Assembly (NCBI RefSeq): GCF_014174515.1
Contig: NZ_JACJUG010000015.1
Span: 83,272 to 147,271 of the forward strand
From: Mitsuaria sp. WAJ17
Lineage (GTDB): Bacteria > Pseudomonadota > Gammaproteobacteria > Burkholderiales > Burkholderiaceae_C
Direction: 5' to 3'
DNA: 64,000 nucleotides
The position numbers and the translations under genes were made by a program. The notes beneath the pieces are model-generated. The model saw only the letters and a list, made by a program, of their open reading frames with translations, made no database searches and had not been told where the DNA came from. Of this stretch, positions 47,651 to 56,711 are shown piece by piece. Position 1 is the stretch's first letter, and every line of letters starts with the position of its first letter.

Positions 47651-50600
47651 ATGAAGACCTTTGCCCTCAAGCCCCTGAACTGGGCCCTGGCCGCCGCGGC
47701 CACGCTGGCGTCCCTGCATGGCGCGGCCCAAGCCGAGACCCTGTTGCTGCGCCAGCCCAGTGTGTCAGCCGAGCGCCTGGCCTTTGTCTACGGTGGCGAC
47801 ATCTGGGTGGCTCGGCGCGATGGCAGCGAACCGCGCCAGTTGACCAGCCAGGCCTCTGCCGAATACGCGCCCAAGTTCTCGCCGGACGGCCGCTGGATCG
47901 CCTTCACGGCCAACTACGACGGCAACCCTGACGTTTACGTGATGCCCGCCGAGGGGGGTGAACCGCGCCGCCTGACCTGGCACCCGGGTGCCGATGTCGT
48001 CAACGGCTGGAGCCCGGACGGCAAGCGCGTTCTTTTCTCCTCGGCCCGCGAGATCGCCAACAGCCGCAGCAACCAGCTCTTCGAGGTGCCCGTGGAAGGC
48101 GGCCCCGAGCGCAAGCTGATGAAGGCCGTGGCCTTCGAGGGCAGCTGGAATGCCGATGGACAACGCCTGGCCTACCGCCCCAACCGCAAGGCCCACGAGG
48201 GCGCGGCCGGCTGGCGGCAGAGCCGTGGCGGCGCCACGCCGCCGATCTGGGTGATCAACCTCAAGACCCAACAGCTGGAAAAAGTTCCCCACATGCGGGC
48301 GACGGATCACACCCCGCTGTGGCATGGCGACGCGCTGGTCTTCATCTCCGATCGCAATGACGGCGCGGCCAACCTCTACAGCTGGAACGGCAAGACCCAG
48401 CAGCTGCGCCAGCTCACCCGCAGCAAGAGCTGGGATGTTCGCAGCGCCGGACTGCACGGCAGCACCGTGGTCTACGAGATGGGCGGCAGTCTGCACCAGC
48501 TGGACCTCAAGACGGGGCAAGACCTGACCCTGCGCGTCACGCTGCCGGTGGCCGGCGCGCAGACGCGCGAGCAGTGGAAGGACGTCAGCCGCCAGCTGCA
48601 GGGCGCGCAGCTCTCGCCCACGGGCAAGCGTGTGCTGGTGACGGCGCGCGGCGAGGTCTTCAGCGTACCGGTCAAGGACGGCGTGACGCAGAACCTCACC
48701 GGCTCCTCCGGCGTGCGCGAGAAGGACGCCCTCTGGCGTCCCGACGGCAAGCAACTGGCCTGGCTGCGCGACGCCGGCTTCAAGCACGAACTGGTGCTGG
48801 CCGATCCAGCCCAGGGGGGCAAGCGCGAGGCCCACGCCCTGCCGGCGGGCTACTTCACGCTGCTGGAATGGTCGCCCGACGGCAAGCGCATCGCCCTGCA
48901 GGACAACCACCTGCAGCTCTATGTCTACGAGCTCGAGGCCAAGGCGCTCAAGCCCGTGGCCAGGACGCCGCGCCGCAGCCAGTTCGAGGTGAGCTTCTCG
49001 CCCGATAGCCGCTGGCTGGCCTACACCATCGTCGGGGCCAACCAGCTCAGCCAGATCCATCTGCATGACTTCCAGACCGGCCAGGACCACATGCTCAGCG
49101 ATGGCCTGGCCCATGCCGTCTGGCCGGCCTTCTCGCCCAAGGGCGACCTGCTGTACTTCGCGGCCTCGGTGAACGCCGGCCCGCGTCAGGTCGGCCTGGA
49201 CATGAGCGTGGAGGACCAGCCCCTGCGCCTGGGCCTCTACGCCGCCGTGCTGTCCAACGAAGGCCGCTCGCCGCTGTGGCCCAAGACCGCAGAGGAGGAG
49301 GGCCCCAAGACCGACGCCAAGGATGGCAAGGATGGCAAGGCGGACGCCAAGCCCGATGCAAAGGCGGATGCGAAGGGCGACGCGAAGGCCGATGCCAAGC
49401 CGGACGCGAAGGCCGATGCAAAGACCGATGACAAGGCCAAGCCGAGCACCAAGCCCACCCGCATCGACATCGCCGGCCTGCAGCAGCGCTTCGTGCCGCT
49501 GCCCGTGCCCGAGCGCTTCTACGCCGGCCTGATGGTCGCCGCTGATGGCAGCCTTTACTACCTGGACCGCCGCCAGCAGGGCGTCACCAACGAGGGCCCT
49601 GAGGCCGAAGCCGGCGGCCATGCCGAGCTCTTCCGCTTCGATATGGAGGAACGCAAACCCAAGTCCATCAAGACGGGATTGAGCGGAGCCAGCCTCAGCG
49701 CCGACGGCAAGAAGCTGCTGCTTGAGCTGCCCAAGGGCAAGCTGGAGGTCGCCGACACGGGCGACAAACCCGACCCCAAGGCGCTGGACCAGAGCGGGCT
49801 GCGCGCCCGCATCCAGCCGCGCGAGGAATGGCAGCAGATCTTCAACGAGGTCTGGTGGATGGAGAAGGAGTACTTCTACGCGCCCAATCTGCACGGCCTG
49901 GACTGGGACGCCGTCTACAAGCGCTACCAGCCCCTGCTGGCGCATGTGCAGCGCCGCGAAGACCTCAACGAGATCCTCTCGGACATGATTGGCGAGTTCC
50001 AGGTGGCCCATAACAATGTGGGCGGTGGTGACACGCAATCCGATGCCCCGGTGAGCGTGGGTCTGCTGGGCGCCGACGTGGAGCCGCACGAAGGCCGCTG
50101 GCGCCTCTCCAAGGTCTATGCGGGCGACCGCTGGAACCCCTTCCTCAAGGCACCGCTGGCCATGCCGGGCCTGAACGTGAAGGCCGGAGACTATGTGCTG
50201 GCCGTCAATGGCCAGCCGGTCAATGCCAGCCAGAACTTCTTCCGTGCCTTCGAGAACACGGCAGGCAAGCAGACCACGCTGACCGTTGCCGACAACCCGC
50301 GCGGCGAGAAGAGCCGCCAGGTGGTGGTGGAGCCGGTCAGCCGCGATGCTGGCCTGCGCCAGTGGGACTGGATCGAGTCCAACCGCGCGTACGTGGCGTC
50401 CAAGACCGGCGGCAAGGTGGGCTACATCTACCTGCCCGACACCGGCCGCAACGGCTTCGAGTACTTCAACCGCCAGTTCTTCGCCCAGTCGGACAAGGAA
50501 GCGCTGATCATCGATGACCGCCGCAACGGGGGCGGCCATGCGGCCAACTACATCCTGGACGTGCTCAAGAGGCCTTATCTTTCGGGCTGGAAGGACCGTG

Positions 50601-51022
50601 ACGCCATGGTCTTCAACACGCCGGGCAGTGCGGTCTACGGCCCCAAGGTCATGCTCATCGACCAGGACGCCGGTTCTGGCGGCGACTACCTGCCCTGGGC
50701 CTTCAGCCGCCTGGGCCTGGGCCCACTGATTGGCACCCGCACCTGGGGCGGGCTGATCGGCATCTCGGCCAATCCGCCGCTGATCGACAACGGCTTCCTG
50801 ACCGTGCCCTTCTTCCGCTTCTTCACGCCGGACGGCGAATGGCGCATCGAGAACGAAGGCACGGTGCCGGACATGGAGGTCGATCTGGATCCCATCGGCG
50901 TCAACCGCGGCCAGGACAGCCAGCTGGACGCCGGCATCGCCGAGGTGATGAAGCGCCTGGCCAGCTACAAACCGGTGGACCTGAAGAAGGCGCCGGCGCT
51001 GCCGACCGAATTGGGCAAGTAA
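47651..51022 (+). CDS. Secreted tricorn-like S41 peptidase
   Basis: 1123 residues with a signal peptide ending around SLHGAAQAE. The N-terminal two thirds are two beta-propellers made of FSPDGRWIAF-type blades (tricorn/TolB repeats). A Lys-Ala-Asp-rich linker lies at residues about 550-600. A C1 helical domain (WWMEKEYFYAPNLHGLDW), a PDZ domain (GLNVKAGDYVLAVNGQPV) and a C2 domain follow. In the C2 domain the catalytic Ser is in DQDAGSGGDYLPW, with preceding RNGGGHAANYILD. It degrades peptides in the periplasm or outside the cell. The prolyl oligopeptidase gene follows, so the pair may break down oligopeptides stepwise. Confidence 0.94.
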   Translation: MKTFALKPLNWALAAAATLASLHGAAQAETLLLRQPSVSAERLAFVYGGDIWVARRDGSEPRQLTSQASAEYAPKFSPDGRWIAFTANYDGNPDVYVMPAEGGEPRRLTWHPGADVVNGWSPDGKRVLFSSAREIANSRSNQLFEVPVEGGPERKLMKAVAFEGSWNADGQRLAYRPNRKAHEGAAGWRQSRGGATPPIWVINLKTQQLEKVPHMRATDHTPLWHGDALVFISDRNDGAANLYSWNGKTQQLRQLTRSKSWDVRSAGLHGSTVVYEMGGSLHQLDLKTGQDLTLRVTLPVAGAQTREQWKDVSRQLQGAQLSPTGKRVLVTARGEVFSVPVKDGVTQNLTGSSGVREKDALWRPDGKQLAWLRDAGFKHELVLADPAQGGKREAHALPAGYFTLLEWSPDGKRIALQDNHLQLYVYELEAKALKPVARTPRRSQFEVSFSPDSRWLAYTIVGANQLSQIHLHDFQTGQDHMLSDGLAHAVWPAFSPKGDLLYFAASVNAGPRQVGLDMSVEDQPLRLGLYAAVLSNEGRSPLWPKTAEEEGPKTDAKDGKDGKADAKPDAKADAKGDAKADAKPDAKADAKTDDKAKPSTKPTRIDIAGLQQRFVPLPVPERFYAGLMVAADGSLYYLDRRQQGVTNEGPEAEAGGHAELFRFDMEERKPKSIKTGLSGASLSADGKKLLLELPKGKLEVADTGDKPDPKALDQSGLRARIQPREEWQQIFNEVWWMEKEYFYAPNLHGLDWDAVYKRYQPLLAHVQRREDLNEILSDMIGEFQVAHNNVGGGDTQSDAPVSVGLLGADVEPHEGRWRLSKVYAGDRWNPFLKAPLAMPGLNVKAGDYVLAVNGQPVNASQNFFRAFENTAGKQTTLTVADNPRGEKSRQVVVEPVSRDAGLRQWDWIESNRAYVASKTGGKVGYIYLPDTGRNGFEYFNRQFFAQSDKEALIIDDRRNGGGHAANYILDVLKRPYLSGWKDRDAMVFNTPGSAVYGPKVMLIDQDAGSGGDYLPWAFSRLGLGPLIGTRTWGGLIGISANPPLIDNGFLTVPFFRFFTPDGEWRIENEGTVPDMEVDLDPIGVNRGQDSQLDAGIAEVMKRLASYKPVDLKKAPALPTELGK
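49309..49449 (+). repeat. Repeats coding a Lys-Ala-Asp-rich linker
   Basis: Tandem KADAK/PDAKADAK units (about 45 residues) from degenerate 12-15 bp DNA repeats within the S41 gene; probably a flexible linker between propeller and protease parts. Confidence 0.7.
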
Positions 51023-51091
51023 GGCGGACCCGCTCACCCGAGTCAAACCCTGATTCCGATCGGGTATGTTGAAAATATACTGATCGTCAGA

Positions 51092-51122
51092 TGCCGCAGT
51101 TCTGCCCATGCAGGCTGCGGCA
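51092..51122 (+). terminator. Hairpin after the S41 peptidase gene
   Basis: TGCCGCAG / CTGCGGCA with a 15-nt loop, followed by CTTTC. The T-run is poor. Confidence 0.4.
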
Positions 51123-51200
51123 CTTTCACATCCGCACCGACACGTTTGCATACGCTGCGGCGCTCCACGGTGCCGCGGATGAAAACACGGGAAACCCTTC

Positions 51201-53387
51201 ATGCGCACACCCTTGAGCACTCCGTCCACGCCGCGCCGCCGCCTGGCGCAGCTGATCGCCCTGTCCACCCTGTCCCTGGCCGCCGCGGGCACGGCCCTGG
51301 CCGCGGATCCCGCCTATCCGGCCACGCAAAAGCGCCCGGTGCAGGACCAGTTCCATGGCACGAGCGTCAGCGAGGACTACCGCTGGCTGGAGGACTTCGA
51401 GAGCCCCGAGGTCAAGCAGTGGGTCGCCGCCCAGAACGCGCTGACGCGGGCCCGTCTGGACGCCATCCCCGGGCGCGAGGCCCTGGCCGCGCGCATCAAG
51501 GAGCTGGTCATGACCCGGCCCACCGGCTACGGCAGCCTGGGGCATTACGGCAGGCACTGGTTCGCGATGAAGTACGAGCCGGGCCGCCAGCAGCCGCGCA
51601 TCGTGGTGATGGACAGCCCCGATAGGCCCGAGACCGAGCGCGTGGTGCTGGACCCCGTCCAGTTGGCCGCCGACGGCAGCCTGGCCATCGACTGGTTCAA
51701 GCCCTCGCCCGATGGCCGGCGCCTGGCCGTCTCGCTCAGCGAGAAGGGCAGCGAGCGCGGCAGCCTGCACCTCTACGACGTGGCCAGCGGCAAGCCAGTC
51801 GATGTGGTGATCCCGCGCGTGCAGTTCCCCACCGGCGGCGGCTCCGTCAGCTGGCAGGCCGATGGCAAGGGCCTGCTCTACACCCGCTACCCGGCACCTG
51901 GTGAACGGGCCGAGGCCGATGCCATGTTCTTCCAGCAGGTCTGGAGCCATCGCTTGGGCCAGCCCTTGGCCAAGGACCGTCTGGTGCTGGGCGAGGGCCT
52001 GCCACGCATCGCCGAAACCTTCCTGGCCAGCGGTCCCAAGGGGCTGCAGATTGCGCAGGTGCTCAACGGCGACGGCGGCGAGGAAGCCTTCTGGCTGCAG
52101 CAGCAGGGCGGCCGCTGGCAGCAGCTCTCGGGCTTCCAGGACGGGGTCAAGGGCCTGCAGGCCTCGGCCGACGGCTGGCTCTACCTGCTCTCCACCCGGG
52201 GGGCGCCCAAGGGTCAGGTCTTGCGCCTGAAGCTGGGCCAGCCCCTGGCCAAGGCCGAAGTGTTGGTGCCCGAGGCCGAGGGCACGCTGACCCAGTTCAA
52301 GCTGCTGGACGACCAGCTCTACCTGAGCTATCTGCTGGGCGGCCCCTCGGAGCTGCGCCGCATCGACCTGAAGACTCGCAAGAGTGAGGTCCTGCCGCTG
52401 CCGGCCATCGCCAGCGTGGATGCGCTGGTCAAGGGTGGCAATGGCAAAGGGGGCGAGCTGCTGGCCTCGGTGCAGAGCTACACCCAGCCCCAGGCCTGGT
52501 ACCGCGTGCACAAGGACGGCCACCTGGAGGTCACGGCCCTGGCCCAGAAGTCCAATGTGGACTTCAGCGACGTGGAAGTGCTGCGCGAGTTCGCCACCTC
52601 CAAGGACGGCACCCGCGTGCCGCTGAACATCCTGCGCCCCAAGGGCCTCAAGCTGGACGGCAGCAATCCCGTGCTGCTGTACGGCTACGGCGGCTACAGC
52701 GTCAGCCAGACGCCGGGCTTCAACGCCCTGCGCAAGGTCTGGCTGGAGCGCGGCGGCGTGATGGTGATCGCCAATCTGCGCGGTGGCGGCGAATATGGCG
52801 AGGCCTGGCACCTTTCGGGCAACCTGACCCGCAAACAAAACGTCTTCGACGACTTCATCGGCGCGGCCGAACACCTGATCGCCCGCGGCTACACCCGACC
52901 CGAGCGCCTGGCCATCCAGGGCGGCAGCAACGGCGGCTTGCTGATGGGCGCGGCGCTCACCCAGCGGCCGGAGCTGTTCCGCGCCGTGCACGCCTCGGTG
53001 GGCATCTACGACATGCTGCGCGTGGAATTGGACGCCAACGGGGCCTTCAACATCACCGAGTTTGGCACCGTCAAGGATGAGGCCCAGTTCCGCGCCCTGC
53101 TGGGCTACTCGCCCCTGCACAAGGTCCAGGACGGCACGCGCTACCCGGCCGTGCTCTTCACGACGGGCGACCACGACGGACGCGTGAACCCCATGCAGTC
53201 CCGCAAGATGGTGGCCCGCCTGCAGACTGCGCAGGCCGCCTCGATGGCCGATCGACCCATCCTGCTGCGCACCAGCGCCAACGCGGGCCACGGCATGGGC
53301 TCATCGACCAGCGAGGTGATCGCCGAGCGCACCGACAGCTACAGCTTCCTGATGGACCAGCTGGGCATGCCGCTGAAAAAGCCCTGA
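51201..53387 (+). CDS. Secreted prolyl oligopeptidase (S9A family)
   Basis: 728 residues with a signal peptide (LIALSTLSLAAAGTALAA). A propeller domain (EDYRWLEDFESPEV at its entry) caps a C-terminal alpha/beta hydrolase. The catalytic Ser is in IQGGSNGGLLMG, Asp in TGDHDGRVNP and His in NAGHGMG; the family's RGGGEYGEAWH loop is intact. It cleaves short peptides after proline. It follows the tricorn-like protease on the same strand by 178 bp, and the two likely share a nutrient-scavenging role. Confidence 0.95.
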   Translation: MRTPLSTPSTPRRRLAQLIALSTLSLAAAGTALAADPAYPATQKRPVQDQFHGTSVSEDYRWLEDFESPEVKQWVAAQNALTRARLDAIPGREALAARIKELVMTRPTGYGSLGHYGRHWFAMKYEPGRQQPRIVVMDSPDRPETERVVLDPVQLAADGSLAIDWFKPSPDGRRLAVSLSEKGSERGSLHLYDVASGKPVDVVIPRVQFPTGGGSVSWQADGKGLLYTRYPAPGERAEADAMFFQQVWSHRLGQPLAKDRLVLGEGLPRIAETFLASGPKGLQIAQVLNGDGGEEAFWLQQQGGRWQQLSGFQDGVKGLQASADGWLYLLSTRGAPKGQVLRLKLGQPLAKAEVLVPEAEGTLTQFKLLDDQLYLSYLLGGPSELRRIDLKTRKSEVLPLPAIASVDALVKGGNGKGGELLASVQSYTQPQAWYRVHKDGHLEVTALAQKSNVDFSDVEVLREFATSKDGTRVPLNILRPKGLKLDGSNPVLLYGYGGYSVSQTPGFNALRKVWLERGGVMVIANLRGGGEYGEAWHLSGNLTRKQNVFDDFIGAAEHLIARGYTRPERLAIQGGSNGGLLMGAALTQRPELFRAVHASVGIYDMLRVELDANGAFNITEFGTVKDEAQFRALLGYSPLHKVQDGTRYPAVLFTTGDHDGRVNPMQSRKMVARLQTAQAASMADRPILLRTSANAGHGMGSSTSEVIAERTDSYSFLMDQLGMPLKKP

Positions 53388-53438
53388 AACCCTGACCTCA
53401 GGGCGCCGGCCTGCAACGGCGGGCTGGCCCTGGTGGCT

Positions 53439-54845
53439 TCAGGTCAGGCTGCGGTTGCGCGCCAGCGGCGGGTTCTTCGCGAAGTAGCGCGCGATGCCCG
53501 TCGAGATGGCTTCCACCAACTGCGCCTGGTAGGCCTCGCTGCTGAGCTTGGCCTCCTCCTCGGGGTTGGAGATGAAGGCCGTTTCCACCAGGATGCTGGG
53601 GATGTCCGGCGCCTTGAGCACCGCAAAGCCCGCCTGCTCGACACGCGGCTTGTGCAGCTTGCCCACCCGGCTGATCTGGCCCAACACCTCGCCACCCAGC
53701 TTGAGGCTGTCCTTGATCTGGGCGGTGGTGCTGAGGTCCAGCAGCGTGCGCAGCACCGAGGCGTCCTTGACTTTGGTGTTCACGCCGCCGATCAGGTCGG
53801 CCGCGTTTTCCTTGTCCGCCATCCAGCGCGCGGCGGCGCTGCTGGCCGCGCCGTCGCTCAGTGCGAAGACGCTGGCGCCGCGGGCCTGGGGCGTTAAGAA
53901 GGCATCGGCATGCAGGGAGACGAAGAGGTCGGCCTGCACCCGGCGGGCCTTGCGCACGCGCTCGTGCAGGGGCACGAAGAAGTCGGCATCGCGGGTCATC
54001 ATGACGCGGATGTTGGGGTGCTTGTCCAGTCGCTCGCGCAGCTTGAGGCCGATGGCCAGCACGACGTCCTTCTCCTTGAGCCCGCTGGGTCCCACGGCGC
54101 CCGGATCCTCGCCGCCGTGACCGGGGTCCAGGGCGATGACGATGAGGCGGTCCAGCTGCTGCTTGGTCATGGACGGCTGCTGCGGCAGCGGGGCAGGGGT
54201 CTGGGCGACGACAGGCGGCGCGCTGGCAGCGGGGAGGCGCTCGGGCGCCGAGGCCGTCGGCGCCGGACGCCTGGGGGGGGTGGATTCGGGCTTGTCCAGC
54301 TTGGCGATCAGCTCGCCCAGGGCGTCCTGCACCGACTGCGCCGCGGCCCGCTCGGCCGCTTCCTTCTCGCGTATCAGCACCAGCAGCGGGTCACGCTCCT
54401 GCACGGGGTAGAGGTCCAGCACCAGGCGGTGCTTGTAGGCTGCCACCGGCTGCAGGGTGAAGACCTGGGGCGCCACCACCTGCTTGAGGTCCAGCACGAT
54501 GCGCACCACGCGCGGCTGGTTCTGGCCCACGCGCAGGCCCTCGATGAAGGGGTCGTCCGGCCGCACCTTGCCCAGCAACTCGCGCAGTCCGGGGCTGAGG
54601 TCCAGGTCATCGACGTCGATCACCAGCCGGTCCGGCCCGGTGACCAGGCTGTGGCGGGCGACCAGGGGCTTGTCGGACTCGATGGTGATGCGGGTGTAGT
54701 CCTGAGCCGGCCAGATGCGCACCGCGACGATGGAAGCAAGACCTGGCCCCGCCAGCAGCTGGGTCGGCGCCTGCAGCAGCAGGGCCAGGCCGCCCATGCG
54801 GCGCAGGGCCGAGCGGCGTTCGTCAGGCAGGGCAGGGCGGCTCAT
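53439..54845 (-). CDS. N-acetylmuramoyl-L-alanine amidase with AMIN domain
   Basis: 468 residues. A short N-terminus with RR followed by a hydrophobic stretch (RRMGGLALLLQAP) suggests Tat export as in AmiC. An AMIN domain (TRITIESDKPLVARHSL, then DLDLSPGL) targets the septum. A linker of about 100 residues rich in Pro and Ala leads to the Amidase_3 catalytic domain with zinc ligands in ALDPGHGGEDPGA, a Glu, SLHADAF and the catalytic Glu in LVETAFISNPEEE. It splits septal peptidoglycan during daughter-cell separation. The start overlaps tsaE by 4 bp, a common proteobacterial pairing. Confidence 0.95.
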   Translation of the reverse strand: MSRPALPDERRSALRRMGGLALLLQAPTQLLAGPGLASIVAVRIWPAQDYTRITIESDKPLVARHSLVTGPDRLVIDVDDLDLSPGLRELLGKVRPDDPFIEGLRVGQNQPRVVRIVLDLKQVVAPQVFTLQPVAAYKHRLVLDLYPVQERDPLLVLIREKEAAERAAAQSVQDALGELIAKLDKPESTPPRRPAPTASAPERLPAASAPPVVAQTPAPLPQQPSMTKQQLDRLIVIALDPGHGGEDPGAVGPSGLKEKDVVLAIGLKLRERLDKHPNIRVMMTRDADFFVPLHERVRKARRVQADLFVSLHADAFLTPQARGASVFALSDGAASSAAARWMADKENAADLIGGVNTKVKDASVLRTLLDLSTTAQIKDSLKLGGEVLGQISRVGKLHKPRVEQAGFAVLKAPDIPSILVETAFISNPEEEAKLSSEAYQAQLVEAISTGIARYFAKNPPLARNRSLT

Positions 54846-55342
54846 GCGCCGGCTCCCATGCCCAGGGCCGCCAGCAGGGACTGCCCCAGGGGCGTGCGGG
54901 CTTCGAGGCGCAACTGGCGGCTGTCGTCATCGGCGATGGAGAGATGCAAGGCCAGGTCCGGCACGGGCAGCATGCCGGCCGCCTTCTCCGGCCACTCGGA
55001 GAGCTTGAGACCAGGGCTGGTGAAGATCTCACGAAAGCCGGCATCCTCCCACTCGCGCGGGTCGCCGAAGCGGTAGAAGTCGAAATGGCTGACGACGCCC
55101 GTGCCGCCATGCTCGGACAGGTCGTAGCTTTCCATCACGGCGTAGCTGGGGCTCTTGATGCGGCCCTGCACGCCAAGGGCGCGCAGCAGGTGGCGTACCA
55201 GCGTGGTCTTGCCGGCGCCCAGACTGCCATGGAGCTCGATGGAGGCGTTCATGAGCCCGGGGGCCCGTGCCAGGTCTTGCGCAAAACGTTCGCAGGCGGC
55301 CTCGTCGGGCCAGCGCAGCGCGCGGGTTTCTAGAATGGCCAA
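54842..55342 (-). CDS. tsaE: tRNA threonylcarbamoyladenosine biosynthesis ATPase TsaE
   Basis: About 166 residues from a TTG at 55342; an upstream in-frame extension overlaps the divergent queG gene and is not expected. P-loop GSLGAGKTTLVRHLLRALG, SPSYAVMESY, HFDFYRFGDPREWEDAGF and LSEWPEKA with the family Trp-Pro-Glu. It energises the TsaB-TsaD complex that makes t6A37 in ANN-reading tRNAs. It overlaps the amidase gene by ATGA. Confidence 0.92.
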   Translation of the reverse strand: MAILETRALRWPDEAACERFAQDLARAPGLMNASIELHGSLGAGKTTLVRHLLRALGVQGRIKSPSYAVMESYDLSEHGGTGVVSHFDFYRFGDPREWEDAGFREIFTSPGLKLSEWPEKAAGMLPVPDLALHLSIADDDSRQLRLEARTPLGQSLLAALGMGAGA

Positions 55343-56479
55343 ATGCAGCAAACTCCCCAGAAGACTCTCGACCCCCAGGCGGTCATGCAGCAACTGCAGG
55401 CCTGGGCGCATGAGCTGGGATTCTCACAGATTGGCGTGGCCGATATCGACCTCAGCAGCGCCGAGGCGGGACTGCTGGCCTGGTTGGAGGCGGGCTTCCA
55501 CGGCAGCATGCACTACATGGCCAGTCATGGGCTCAAGCGCGCGAGGCCCGCGGAGCTGGTGCCGGGCACCCTGCGCGTGCTGACGGCACGCATGGACTAC
55601 CTGCCCGACGGCCTCGGTCCCGACTGGCGCCGCGTCGAGTGGCAGGGCCTGGCCGACCCGCTGCGCGCCCAGGTCTCTCTCTATGCCCGGGGCCGGGACT
55701 ACCACAAGGTCTTGCGCCAGCGCCTGCAGCAGCTGGCGGATCGCCTGGGCCAGCTGCTGGGCCCCTTCGGTCACCGCGTCTTCACCGATTCGGCGCCCGT
55801 GCTGGAGGTGGAACTGGCCTCGCGCTCGGGACTGGGCTGGCGGGGCAAGCACACGCTGACGCTTTCGCGTGATGCGGGCTCCATGTTCTTCCTGGGCGAG
55901 ATCTATGTGGACCTGCCCCTGCCCCTGAGCACGGCCAACAGTGGGCACTGCGGCCAGTGTCAGGCCTGCATGGAAGTCTGCCCCACCCAGGCCATCGTCG
56001 AGCCCTTCCGTGTGGACGCTCGGCGCTGCATCTCCTATCTGACCATCGAGCATGACGGCGCCATCGCGGTCGAGCTGCGCCCGCTGATGGGCAATCGCAT
56101 CTACGGATGCGACGACTGCCAGTTGGTCTGCCCCTGGAACAAGTTCGCGCGCCGCAGCCCGGTGCCTGACTTTGACACCCGCGAGCATTTCAATGCGCCC
56201 GGGCTGCTGCAGCTCTGGTCCTGGACGGAAGCCGAGTTCCTGCGCCGCACCGAGGGCTCGGCCATACGCCGCATCGGCCACTGGCGCTGGAGGCGCAATC
56301 TCTCGGTGGCCATGGGCAATGCGCTGAGGCAAGACCTGGCCCCGACGGACCGGCAAGCCCTGCTGGCTGCGCTGGAGGCTGCCCTGCCCGGGTCGGACGA
56401 GGTGATGGCGGAGCATCTGCGCTGGGCGTGTTCCCAGGCCGGCCCAGGGGGCTCGGCGACCGAAGCTGAACCGCGCTGA
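55343..56479 (+). CDS. queG: Epoxyqueuosine reductase
   Basis: 378 residues. It carries out the last step of queuosine synthesis in tRNA with cobalamin and two [4Fe-4S] clusters. An N-terminal cobalamin-binding domain (FSQIGVADID, GFHGSMHYM with the active-site region, YARGRDYHKVL) is followed by the ferredoxin-like part with CGQCQACMEVCP and CDDCQLVCPWN. The ATG directly abuts the tsaE start on the other strand. The usual HEAT repeat tail is shortened. Confidence 0.96.
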   Translation: MQQTPQKTLDPQAVMQQLQAWAHELGFSQIGVADIDLSSAEAGLLAWLEAGFHGSMHYMASHGLKRARPAELVPGTLRVLTARMDYLPDGLGPDWRRVEWQGLADPLRAQVSLYARGRDYHKVLRQRLQQLADRLGQLLGPFGHRVFTDSAPVLEVELASRSGLGWRGKHTLTLSRDAGSMFFLGEIYVDLPLPLSTANSGHCGQCQACMEVCPTQAIVEPFRVDARRCISYLTIEHDGAIAVELRPLMGNRIYGCDDCQLVCPWNKFARRSPVPDFDTREHFNAPGLLQLWSWTEAEFLRRTEGSAIRRIGHWRWRRNLSVAMGNALRQDLAPTDRQALLAALEAALPGSDEVMAEHLRWACSQAGPGGSATEAEPR

Positions 56480-56711
56480 TGCGCTTGCCCCCTGAGCGGC
56501 GGGCTGTCAAATCGGATTCCATCCGATAGGCGCGGTTGGCGATATGTCAACAATCCCCGCCAAATCGCTTGGCATGAATGCAAGTTGAGTCAGCACAGTC
56601 TGGCCAACGGAGGTGCGCCAGATCCCCAGCTAAAGGCTGAGTCGGACGAAGAGAGACCGGCGGGATCTGCGCGCTGGCTGGTGACATCCGTCACCCAAAC
56701 GGGAGGGGTTG

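Noticed and set aside
47765..51292. A 1175-codon minus-strand open frame opposite the S41 peptidase
   Set aside because: Antisense shadow; the plus strand has a signal peptide, propellers, PDZ and catalytic motifs in order.
53388..53438. CCCTGA-C-CTCAGGG palindrome between the prolyl oligopeptidase and amidase genes as a terminator
   Set aside because: No T-run on either strand; it may be chance in GC-rich DNA.
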